Part shown: piece after piece, positions 28,554-36,161 of the stretch
How positions within the stretch are numbered: the first letter of the stretch is position 1
How the letters are laid out: every line of letters begins with the position of its first letter
Assembly (NCBI GenBank): GCA_943787605.1
Contig: CALSNB010000003.1
Coordinates: 62,001-126,000 of the forward strand
Origin: GCA-2697345 sp002697345
GTDB taxonomy: Bacteria; Pseudomonadota; Alphaproteobacteria; Rhodobacterales; Rhodobacteraceae
Length of the DNA stretch: 64,000 bases
Direction of reading: 5' to 3'
Program-made: the position numbers and the translations under genes
The notes under the pieces: generated by a model
What the model was told of the DNA's origin: nothing
Database searches by the model: none
What the model saw: the letters and a program-made list of their open reading frames with translations, nothing else

Positions 28554-28854
28554 GAGTAAAACACCGGGATTAGATCCCTCCAATATAAGATTTCTTCGTA
28601 TTTTAGTAACTACCCTGACATTTACAATGATCTCAGGGATAATAATTGTGATAACCCTTCTTGTTATCAAATTACAACCTTCAAAACTTAAAATACCACA
28701 GGACATATCCCTACCAAAAGGTACAAAAGCGATTTCTTACTCTCAGGGATCTGATTGGATAGCCATAACTACATCAAACGACAAAATACTAATCTTTGAT
28801 AGCAAAACAGGGAAAATCAAAAACGAAATAAATATAAATGGGGGGAAAAACTAA
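28552..28854 (+). CDS. Small membrane protein of unknown function (resembles Rhodobacteraceae DUF6476)
   Basis: This 100-aa protein has one strongly hydrophobic segment at about residues 18-40 (TTLTFTMISGIIIVITLLVI), then a ~60-residue, probably periplasmic domain with IPQDISLPKGTKAISYSQG and the beta-rich ISYSQ to ILIFDSKTGKI. From memory it matches a small family kept next to rluD in Rhodobacteraceae; its function is unknown. The ATG overlaps the rluD start codon on the opposite strand through a shared CATG, so the two genes have no intergenic space. No Shine-Dalgarno is evident. Confidence 0.8.
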   Translation: MSKTPGLDPSNIRFLRILVTTLTFTMISGIIIVITLLVIKLQPSKLKIPQDISLPKGTKAISYSQGSDWIAITTSNDKILIFDSKTGKIKNEININGGKN

Positions 28855-28864
28855 TAATCTAAGT

Positions 28865-28941
28865 TGGTACCACCTCCCCGGTTTGAACGGGGGACCTCCT
28901 GATCCACAATCAGGCGCTCTAACCAACTGAGCTAAGGCGGC
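28865..28941 (-). tRNA. tRNA-His (anticodon GTG)
   Basis: The 77-base cloverleaf folds cleanly. The acceptor stem is GCCGCCT with AGGTGGT (two G-U pairs). TAGCTCAGTTGGTTAGAGC forms the D arm, and the anticodon arm CCTGA-TTGTGGA-TCAGG has anticodon GTG. The T arm contains GTTCAAAC. CCA is encoded. The discriminator base is A73 and the base before G1 is T, so the usual G-1 of tRNA-His is not encoded. This is the atypical tRNA-His known from many alphaproteobacteria. Confidence 0.96.
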
Positions 28942-29097
28942 ACTAGTAACTGACTAATCCATATTTTATACAAATTGCAAGACCTACAATTGTAAAGTCG
29001 TCCAGATTAACATACTTATATCGTTCCAGCACCTATTTTAGATACTAAAGATTGTTAAAAGTAAAAGATTAATCATCTTATAAATCAAGGAACGAAT

Positions 29098-29295
29098 ATG
29101 AGCATTAATAGCCAGAGTAATGTAGAAGCAAATTTATCTATTGGTCCAACCACTCTAGGTATGGTCAGAATATATATAGAGGGAAAAAATATAAGTATAC
29201 CTTTAGACTTCGATCCTGAGGAAGCGTTGGAAATCGCAGAGGAGCTTAAAGCTGCATCGCTTATAGCCAAAGGTATGGACAAGAAAAATAAATAA
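29098..29295 (+). CDS. Small conserved protein of unknown function (resembles Rhodobacteraceae DUF6324)
   Basis: A 65-aa soluble protein with SIGPTTLGMVRIYIEG followed by ISIPLDFDPEEALEIAEEL, and a charged C terminus. The beta-hairpin plus acidic helix layout matches, from memory, a short family found in Rhodobacteraceae; no function is known. The ATG is preceded by AAGGA with 6 bases of spacing. It lies between tRNA-His and the 6S RNA gene, all within 700 bases. Confidence 0.82.
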   Translation: MSINSQSNVEANLSIGPTTLGMVRIYIEGKNISIPLDFDPEEALEIAEELKAASLIAKGMDKKNK

Positions 29296-29351
29296 TTGAA
29301 ATACCAAAACGGCCGCTTGTGGCTTTACAGTAAACATCTTAAGAGGATCTT

Positions 29352-29512
29352 AGCGGTTCTACCCTTCTCGTAATTGGAAACAACATTCCAGTGGCCTTAA
29401 GCAAATTCGAGGGAACTGGCTCTGATCGGATCTTGGTTCGATTATCTGGTGCCCACCTGTAAAACCAGGTCCTCGGGAATTAGCTATTCCAACGGTTGTT
29501 GGTGGTTCCGCT
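29352..29512 (+). ncRNA. ssrS: Probable 6S RNA
   Basis: About 160 bases that fold as 6S RNA does. A terminal stem pairs AGCGGTTCTACC (29352-29363) with GGTGGTTCCGCT (29501-29512). TTGGAA (29374-29379) pairs with TTCCAA (29487-29492). A large open region follows, then an apical stem (ATTCGAGG with CCTCGGGAAT) and a hairpin ACCTG/CAGGT. A T-rich tail follows at 29515-29519. 6S RNA mimics open promoter DNA and binds sigma70 RNA polymerase in stationary phase. The length and the open-bubble layout support the call; I could not run a covariance model. Confidence 0.65.
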
Positions 29513-29548
29513 ACTTTTTATTTGATTGGATGTTAGCGATAAGACTTA

Positions 29549-30022
29549 TTAACAACTTGCTGTTTTGAGGTTGCTAAGTTCTCTCGACATCTTGTCTAAA
29601 ACTGCGTTTACCAGTGGTAAGCCTTTGTTATCTGACAAAAATGCATTAGCTACATCAATAAACTCAACAATTGTAACTTTTGGAGGAGTCTTTCCTAATA
29701 GCATTTCAGCCCCTGCCGCTCTAAATATCGCCCTTAAGGTTGGGTCTATTCTATCTATAGGCCAGTTAGCAGCCAACGCTCGATCAGTTGCTTTATCAAT
29801 CATAGTTTGTTCTAAAACTGCTAAATTAAGAATATCCTTAAACAGTGATATGTTACATATCCCAAATTCAGTATTGTTGTAGACTGCACCAATCCTATGC
29901 TCTTCAAATTCACTAATCACTACCTCTATAGAAAGCCCCGAATGTTCCATTTGGAATAACGCTTGTACTGAGTAGAAACGAGCTGCTGATTTTTGATTTA
30001 CCTTTTTTATTTGCGTATTCAC
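29549..30022 (-). CDS. nusB: NusB, transcription antitermination factor
   Basis: NusB binds boxA RNA together with NusE (S10) and supports rRNA antitermination. The all-helical protein begins with SAARFYSVQALFQMEHSG, the usual N-terminal helix, and ends with FIDVANAFLSDNKGLPLVNAVLDKMSRE, the most conserved part of the family. The length is 157 aa. Its first base overlaps the ribH stop, and ribH-nusB is a widespread operon order. Confidence 0.94.
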   Translation of the reverse strand: MNTQIKKVNQKSAARFYSVQALFQMEHSGLSIEVVISEFEEHRIGAVYNNTEFGICNISLFKDILNLAVLEQTMIDKATDRALAANWPIDRIDPTLRAIFRAAGAEMLLGKTPPKVTIVEFIDVANAFLSDNKGLPLVNAVLDKMSRELSNLKTASC

Positions 30023-30558
30023 TATGTTCCTTTACCCAGTTCTGTATCACCAACCAGAAATTTACTGGTTTTGAATCCCACATCATTGGCCTTTTCAATA
30101 ATAGTACGCTCAAAGTGAATTAAGCTTAACGTAGCAGTAGCTGCTCCTCCACCTTTATTCAATTTCTTTGGGTCAGCCCTCTCTTCAGCCTGAGCCATAT
30201 TCTCAACTGTTAAAATTCCATTACCAATATTTGCCCCATGAATTCCTAATAACATCAAGCCACGAGAACTATCTGAACATACAGTGTCATAGTGTGAGGT
30301 TTCACCTCTGATAACACAACCTAAGGCAATAAATCCGTCATAATTTGATTTTCTAAAAGCTATTCGAATAGCTAAGGGAATTTCAAGTGCTCCAGGCACC
30401 TCTATTGTATGGACATCAGTATTATACTTCTTACATTCATTCATAGCTCCAGATATCAGACCGTCGCTTATGCTTTTATAATATGGAGAAACCACTATTA
30501 ATATCTTTACTGGGTTTAAGAAATTAAAGTTCTGTTTGTTACTCTCAGCTGTTATCAT
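30022..30558 (-). CDS. ribH: Lumazine synthase (RibH)
   Basis: RibH condenses 5-amino-6-ribitylaminouracil with 3,4-dihydroxy-2-butanone-4-phosphate to give the lumazine that RibE dismutates to riboflavin. VPGALEIPLAI, ALGCVIRGETSHYD (with the catalytic His) and GILTVENMAQAEERAD are the family landmarks. At 178 aa it is slightly long, with an extended C-terminal tail. It overlaps the ribBA end by 14 bases. Confidence 0.95.
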   Translation of the reverse strand: MITAESNKQNFNFLNPVKILIVVSPYYKSISDGLISGAMNECKKYNTDVHTIEVPGALEIPLAIRIAFRKSNYDGFIALGCVIRGETSHYDTVCSDSSRGLMLLGIHGANIGNGILTVENMAQAEERADPKKLNKGGGAATATLSLIHFERTIIEKANDVGFKTSKFLVGDTELGKGT

Positions 30559-31660
30559 CTAATTCCTCATGGGTTAACGGTCTAGTTCCAGAAATTTTTA
30601 GACCGTAAGCATCCAAACCAACGACTTTTGGTGAAGGTGAGTTGGTTAATAATTCAATGGATCCAAGACCTAATTCTGCTAGAATCTGTGCTCCCAAGCC
30701 ATACTCCCTTAGGGTTGAAGAGGAAGGTTCCGAACATTCACTAAGGGTCGCGCTCATATCTCGAAGTAACACTACAACACCCCTTCCTTCCTGAGAAATT
30801 ATTCTCATTGCAGTTGATAATGCAGGTGAGTTTCCATCATTTATCCCCAGGGCATCCTCAAAAGGGTTGAACACGTGCATACGAGTGAGAACTGTAGTCT
30901 CTTTTCCTAATGTACCTTTTGAAAGGACTACATGCATTCCTCCTTGAATTTCATCTTTAAAAGTGCGCATTTTCCAATCCCCTCCATAAACTGAGGAAAC
31001 CATCTTGTTCGATGTTTCAGTAACCAAATTATCATGCCTTCTTCGATATGAGATTAGGTCACTAATTGTTCCAATACGTAAGCAGTGCTGTTTCGCGAAA
31101 CCAATTAAGTCAGCCAATCGCGACATAGTTCCATCGTCATTCATGATCTCACAAATAACTCCTGATTCATTTAAACCAGCTAATCTTGAGATATCTACTG
31201 CTGCCTCTGTATGTCCAGCTCTTACTAAAACGCCCCCCTCTTTTGCTCTAAGAGGAAAAACATGCCCAGGGGTCGCGATATCTGAGGATGAGTGGTTTTT
31301 ATCGATTGCCACTGAAATGGTATGAGCTCTATCCTGAGCAGAAATCCCAGTAGTAACACCCTCCCGCGCTTCTATTGAAATCGTAAAAGCAGTCTCATGG
31401 CGAGACGAGTTATGTGATGACATTAGCGGTAAGTTTAAATGATCAACCCGATCCCCCGTCAAAGCAAGACAAATAAGACCACGCCCATATTTTGCCATAA
31501 AATTTACAGTTTCAGCTGTTGCCATTTCTGCAGGTATTATTAAGTCACCTTCATTTTCACGATCTTCGTGATCAACAAGTATGAACATTTTACCATTTCT
31601 TGCGTCATCTATAATTTCTTCAATTGATGAAATTACTAACTGCTGAACAGACTTAGACAT
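30545..31660 (-). CDS. ribB: 3,4-dihydroxy-2-butanone-4-phosphate synthase with a degenerate GTP-cyclohydrolase-II-like domain
   Basis: The N-terminal half (about 1-205) is RibB: DHEDRENEGDL binds Mg and substrate, and GHVFPLRAKEGGVLVRAGHTEAAVDI is the other active-site block. The C-terminal ~150 residues align in position with GTP cyclohydrolase II (RibA) and end in LTNSPSPKVVGLDAYGLKISG. However, the region where active RibA has three zinc cysteines shows no such cluster, so cyclohydrolase activity is doubtful. The cell would then need a separate ribA outside this window. It is in an operon with ribE and ribH. Confidence 0.92.
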   Translation of the reverse strand: MSKSVQQLVISSIEEIIDDARNGKMFILVDHEDRENEGDLIIPAEMATAETVNFMAKYGRGLICLALTGDRVDHLNLPLMSSHNSSRHETAFTISIEAREGVTTGISAQDRAHTISVAIDKNHSSSDIATPGHVFPLRAKEGGVLVRAGHTEAAVDISRLAGLNESGVICEIMNDDGTMSRLADLIGFAKQHCLRIGTISDLISYRRRHDNLVTETSNKMVSSVYGGDWKMRTFKDEIQGGMHVVLSKGTLGKETTVLTRMHVFNPFEDALGINDGNSPALSTAMRIISQEGRGVVVLLRDMSATLSECSEPSSSTLREYGLGAQILAELGLGSIELLTNSPSPKVVGLDAYGLKISGTRPLTHEELDDNS

Positions 31661-31708
31661 TTAGACTCCATTTATTAGTATGTGTTTGCGCAAGAAAAGT
31701 TCAAACAA

Positions 31709-32305
31709 TTAATCATACTCTTTTAACCTAGAGACATAACGGGCTAGAGTGTCTATTTCAATATTTACTTCGTCACTTATTTGACAAAGTTTCCAGTTAG
31801 TTTCTGACTTCGTATGTGGGATCAAATTTATGCTAAATCTATCCCGAAAAACCTCATTAATTGTAAGAGAAGTACCGTTTAGACAAACTGACCCCTTTGA
31901 GGCACAAAATTTCGCTAAGGTTTCAGAAATTTCAAATACAATTTTTGTACTGTCACCACAATCCTCTTTGCTAAGAATCTTCGCTAAACCGTCAACATGA
32001 CCCGATACAATATGCCCCCCCAACTCATCACCTAATCGTAAAGAGCGCTCTAAATTTAGCTTTGTACCTTGGTTCCATTTTTTAATGTTAGTTTTGGAAA
32101 CACTCTCAGAAGAAGCTTCAACATCAAAATACGTACTTCCAGATGTACCACATTCAATCACAGTTAAACAGATCCCATTACAACATATGGAACAACCGAT
32201 ATCTATGCTATCTTCAGGATAAGAACAGCTTATTCTTACTCTTAGATCTCCCCTTTGTTCTAATTCTAAAACAGTTCCAATATCACTAACTATTCCGGTA
32301 AACAT
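31709..32305 (-). CDS. ribE: Riboflavin synthase (alpha subunit)
   Basis: This enzyme dismutates two 6,7-dimethyl-8-ribityllumazine molecules to riboflavin. It has the two internally repeated barrels of the family. The first starts MFTGIVSDIGTVLELEQRG, and the second is around LGGHIVSGHVDGLAKI. NGICLTVIE and NGTSLTINEV are the equivalent substrate-site segments of each repeat. The length is 198 aa. It lies between ribD and ribBA. Confidence 0.96.
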   Translation of the reverse strand: MFTGIVSDIGTVLELEQRGDLRVRISCSYPEDSIDIGCSICCNGICLTVIECGTSGSTYFDVEASSESVSKTNIKKWNQGTKLNLERSLRLGDELGGHIVSGHVDGLAKILSKEDCGDSTKIVFEISETLAKFCASKGSVCLNGTSLTINEVFRDRFSINLIPHTKSETNWKLCQISDEVNIEIDTLARYVSRLKEYD

Positions 32306-32340
32306 TTTTTTTCCTTAAATCAAAGTTAATCTGAGTAAAC

Positions 32341-33468
32341 TTACAGACTATCCATTATAGTGTTTTCTTGCACAACTGTCCAAGTATGTAAAATATCATT
32401 ACCGACCTTTTCAACCTCAACGGAGGTTAAAGTCGGCATTTCTTTTAAATGTCTTGAACTTAGAGCTCCTATACCTGGAACTCCTAAAGCTCCAAATATC
32501 TTTCCCCCTGTAAAGCCTGTAACTCGGTCAACCAGATTATTTTGTATTAATGAAGCCGCGATTTGACCCCCACCCTCACAAAATACTCTAGTAATACCCA
32601 TTTGCGCAAGCACTCTTAGAGCAACTGTTAAATCCAAGCTATTTCTATTTAATAATGGGACTTCTATAAGTTTTGCTTTTCGATGCAACCAAAACTCTCT
32701 ACTCGCAGCATCAGGATCGGGTCCGTGTATAAGCCAGATTGGAGAATTGTTACAGGAATCAGCTATAGGACTTTTTTGAGGTAAATTTAAGTTATTACTT
32801 ACTAAAATTCGAATAGGGGAATGCTTAATTCCTAAACCTCTTACTGTTAAAAGTGGAAGGTCTTGACGCGCAGTTCCACCGCCAACCAAAATTGCATCGT
32901 GTTTAGCTCTCATTGCATGAACTTTACGTCGAGATTCAGGGCCTGTTATCCATTGGCTTTCACCCAAATGAGTAGCAATTTTACCGTCAAAAGTAGAGGC
33001 TATTTTTAAAGTTACCAATGGCCTCTTGAGTAACACTTTATTAATAAATCCACGATTTTCTTCAAATGCTTCCTTCCTCAACACTCCTAAACTAACTAAA
33101 ATTCCTGCCTGTTTCAAAGCTTTGATACCTCTCCCACATACCCTGGTGTCTGGGTCTTTTATGGAAACTACCACTCTTTTTACTTTTGCGTTTATTAGGG
33201 CTTCAACACATGGCCCACTTTCTCCATGATGAGCACAAGGCTCCAATGTTACATAGACTGTTGAGTTCTCTGCTAGCTTACCTGCTTGTGCTAAAGCAAC
33301 TATCTCGGCGTGAGGTCGTCCTCCAACTCCTGTAAAACCACGGCCTACTACTTTATCATTTAAAATAATAACACAACCAACGGATGGGTTAGGCCAAGTA
33401 TTCCCTAGTCCTCTGGCCCCTAAAGACAGTGCTAAATACATCCAACGCTGGTCAGATTCATCATCCAT
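32341..33468 (-). CDS. ribD: RibD, bifunctional diaminohydroxyphosphoribosylaminopyrimidine deaminase / reductase
   Basis: RibD carries out the second and third steps of riboflavin synthesis. The N-terminal deaminase domain (about 1-145) has the zinc motifs GRPHAEIVAL (HAE) and TLEPCAHHGESGPC (PCxxxxxxxxC). The C-terminal reductase domain begins at VTLKIASTFDGKIAT and includes RVFCEGGGQIAASL for NADPH binding. The length is 375 aa. It begins 3 bases after nrdR. Confidence 0.96.
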   Translation of the reverse strand: MDDESDQRWMYLALSLGARGLGNTWPNPSVGCVIILNDKVVGRGFTGVGGRPHAEIVALAQAGKLAENSTVYVTLEPCAHHGESGPCVEALINAKVKRVVVSIKDPDTRVCGRGIKALKQAGILVSLGVLRKEAFEENRGFINKVLLKRPLVTLKIASTFDGKIATHLGESQWITGPESRRKVHAMRAKHDAILVGGGTARQDLPLLTVRGLGIKHSPIRILVSNNLNLPQKSPIADSCNNSPIWLIHGPDPDAASREFWLHRKAKLIEVPLLNRNSLDLTVALRVLAQMGITRVFCEGGGQIAASLIQNNLVDRVTGFTGGKIFGALGVPGIGALSSRHLKEMPTLTSVEVEKVGNDILHTWTVVQENTIMDSL

Positions 33469-33471
33469 TAT

Positions 33472-33939
33472 TTAATCTTCTGTCAGGACAGGTGGCCTTA
33501 ATTCCGAAACGAAATCTTCAAAGTCATCTGCTGCTTGGAAGTTTTTATAGACAGATGCAAATCGAACATATGCTACGGTATCAATTCGAGCTAATGCTTC
33601 CATTACTATTTCACCTATAGTTTTAGATGGGATGTCACTATCTCCAAGACTTTCTAAACGCCGAACAATTCCAGAGATCATCTGGTCCATGCGTTCATTC
33701 TCTATTGCACGCTTTTGCAACGAAATTTTAATTGACCTTTCTAACTTATCTCGATCGAAGTCCTCTCGCTTTCCATTAGATTTGATTACTACTAAGTCTC
33801 TTAATTGAACACGCTCATAAGTTGTATAGCGGCCCCCACAAGCAGGACAAAATCTACGTCTTCTGATCGCCACATGATCCTCTGCCGGACGTGAGTCCTT
33901 AACTTGTGTATCTATATTTCCACAAAATGGGCAACGCAT
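33472..33939 (-). CDS. nrdR: NrdR, transcriptional repressor of ribonucleotide reductase genes
   Basis: NrdR senses ATP/dATP and represses nrd operons. The N-terminal zinc ribbon has two cysteine pairs (CPFCG at residues 3-7 and CPACGG at about 32-37). The ATP-cone domain follows, with VVIKSNGKREDFDRDKL and YVRFASVYKNF. The length is 155 aa, as usual. It is the first gene before ribD, a common arrangement in proteobacteria. Confidence 0.97.
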   Translation of the reverse strand: MRCPFCGNIDTQVKDSRPAEDHVAIRRRRFCPACGGRYTTYERVQLRDLVVIKSNGKREDFDRDKLERSIKISLQKRAIENERMDQMISGIVRRLESLGDSDIPSKTIGEIVMEALARIDTVAYVRFASVYKNFQAADDFEDFVSELRPPVLTED

Positions 33940-34112
33940 ATCTGGTATCCCTTTTAACTATTAAGCATCACACTCTGAATAATTCAGTCTGATAAGATAT
34001 AGTTAATCAACCATAATATGTACAGACTTTGCTTACATTTAATAACTAAATAATTAAAAAATCAAAATCTTCAGCTGCCCGAAGTATATTAAACTTCTGA
34101 AATAAATTTAAA

Positions 34113-36098
34113 CTATTGCTCTAAAAAACTACGAATCTTTCTCGATCGACTAGGATGTTTTAATTTTCTAAGCGCTTTGGCTTCTATCTGCCGAATTCTT
34201 TCCCTAGTCACGCTGAACTGTTGCCCTACCTCTTCTAACGTATGGTCTGTATTCATCCCAATACCAAAACGCATCCTAAGAACACGCTCTTCGCGGGGCG
34301 TGAGAGATGCTAAAACACGGGTTGTAGTTTCTTTTAAATTTTCTTGAATTGCTGAGTCCAATGGCAAAACTGCATTTTTGTCCTCAATAAAATCTCCAAG
34401 CTGACTATCCTCTTCGTCACCAATCGGAGTTTCTAATGAAATTGGCTCTTTAGCAATTTTCATAACCTTACGAACTTTGTCCAGAGGCATTTGTAACTTT
34501 GCAGCTAGCTCTTCTGGTGTCGGCTCTCTCCCAATTTCGTGAAGCATTTGTCTGCCTGTCCGAACAAGTTTGTTAATCGTTTCAATCATGTGTACTGGAA
34601 TTCTTATGGTACGAGCTTGATCTGCTATAGATCTAGTTATTGCCTGACGAATCCACCAAGTTGCATACGTTGAGAACTTGTAACCTCTTCGGTATTCAAA
34701 TTTATCCACAGCCTTCATCAGTCCTATATTTCCCTCTTGGATCAGGTCTAAAAACTGCAAACCTCTGTTAGTATATTTTTTTGCTATCGAAATGACCAAG
34801 CGCAGATTAGCCTCTACCATCTCTTTTTTAGCCTGCCTTGCTTCTTTTTCACCTTTTTGAACTTGTTGAACAAGTCTCCTAAACTCTGTGATATCGACAC
34901 CAACATATTGACCAACCTGAGCCATTTCTGATCTCAGAGTTTCAACTTTTTCTAAACTTTTTTCGATTAGTGCTGTCCAACCTCGACCAGTTTTCAGAGT
35001 TATGCGTTCTACCCAGCCAGGATCCAATTCATAACCTCGGTACTCATCTATAAACTCACGACGATTGATGCGGGCTAAGTCAGCTAGCTTGACCATAGTA
35101 CTATCTATAGACATTATTTTTCGATTAATTCCGTACATTTGATCTATAAGCGCCTCAATCCTATTATTATGTAGGTGTAAAGAATTCACAGATTCCATTA
35201 TTTCCACTCTTAAATTTTGATATGTTGTTTCTTGTTTTTTTGAAAACTTTTTTTCTTCGTTTAGTGTTGCTGAAATACGAAAATCTTGAAGTTTTGAAAG
35301 TCTATTATAATTTTTTGCTATTAATTCCAATGTCTCCAATACTCTAGGCTTCAATACATCTTCCATTGCTGCAAGACTCATGTTTTCTTTTTCATCTTCG
35401 TCTTCGTCTTCATCGTCAGATTGAATAATGTCCCCATCAGCATCCAGCTCTTGTTTGTCTTCAGCTTTAGTACCTTTCACAACCGAAGGCTCAGGTACGC
35501 TTGGCGTTACTATTAGCCCACCTTCTTCACCCTCACTTGTTACAAATGTTGCTTCCAAATCTATTACATCACGTAATAAAATATCTTCACTTAATAACTC
35601 ATCTCTCCAAATAGTAATCGCTTGAAATGTTAATGGGCTTTCACACAATCCTGAAATCATGGTGTTTCGCCCGGCTTCAATCCTTTTCGCAATAGCTATT
35701 TCACCCTCACGACTTAAAAGCTCGACCGACCCCATTTCTCTTAAATACATTCTAACCGGATCATCTGTTCGGTCTAAGACTTCAGTAGTTGAAGTAGAAA
35801 CAGCCACTTCTTTAGTCTGGTTCGACTCAACAAGATCTGTTGTTCCTAAAGGTTCTTCCTCTCCTTCTTCATTTTCAACAATATTAATCCCCATCTCTGA
35901 CAGCATGGACATGACGTCCTCTATTTGTTCAGAGGCTATCTGTTCGGGAGGTAGTACCTTATTTAACTGATCGTAAGTAATATAACCCCTGACACGCGCT
36001 TCCGTGATCATTTTTTTTACGGCTGCCTGACTCATATCTAGGCCATTTGCTTCATCTTCTCGCTCTTGTTTACGGTCGTCTGTGTCTTTTGCAGCCAT
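34113..36098 (-). CDS. rpoD: RpoD, primary sigma factor (sigma-70)
   Basis: This 661-aa vegetative sigma factor has region 1.1 at the N terminus, region 1.2 at DPVRMYLREMGSVELLSREGE, a long acidic non-conserved region (about 200-240, with runs of Asp/Glu), and regions 2 to 4. Region 2 contains LQEGNIGLMKAVDKFEYRRG-type and FSTYATWWIRQAI sequences, region 3 PVHMIETINKL, and region 4 ends in VTRERIRQIEAKALRKLKHP. It follows dnaG by 63 bases, the conserved dnaG-rpoD macromolecular-synthesis arrangement. Confidence 0.98.
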   Translation of the reverse strand: MAAKDTDDRKQEREDEANGLDMSQAAVKKMITEARVRGYITYDQLNKVLPPEQIASEQIEDVMSMLSEMGINIVENEEGEEEPLGTTDLVESNQTKEVAVSTSTTEVLDRTDDPVRMYLREMGSVELLSREGEIAIAKRIEAGRNTMISGLCESPLTFQAITIWRDELLSEDILLRDVIDLEATFVTSEGEEGGLIVTPSVPEPSVVKGTKAEDKQELDADGDIIQSDDEDEDEDEKENMSLAAMEDVLKPRVLETLELIAKNYNRLSKLQDFRISATLNEEKKFSKKQETTYQNLRVEIMESVNSLHLHNNRIEALIDQMYGINRKIMSIDSTMVKLADLARINRREFIDEYRGYELDPGWVERITLKTGRGWTALIEKSLEKVETLRSEMAQVGQYVGVDITEFRRLVQQVQKGEKEARQAKKEMVEANLRLVISIAKKYTNRGLQFLDLIQEGNIGLMKAVDKFEYRRGYKFSTYATWWIRQAITRSIADQARTIRIPVHMIETINKLVRTGRQMLHEIGREPTPEELAAKLQMPLDKVRKVMKIAKEPISLETPIGDEEDSQLGDFIEDKNAVLPLDSAIQENLKETTTRVLASLTPREERVLRMRFGIGMNTDHTLEEVGQQFSVTRERIRQIEAKALRKLKHPSRSRKIRSFLEQ

Positions 36099-36161
36099 TT
36101 AATGATTCCCTAAAACGATTCGTTTTCTACTCTGTAATCCGAATTAATATGATTCGCACGT

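Noticed and set aside
31661..33471. FMN riboswitch controlling the riboflavin genes
   Set aside because: The genes are packed with gaps under 50 bases, and I saw none of the conserved RFN-element segments upstream of ribD or ribE.
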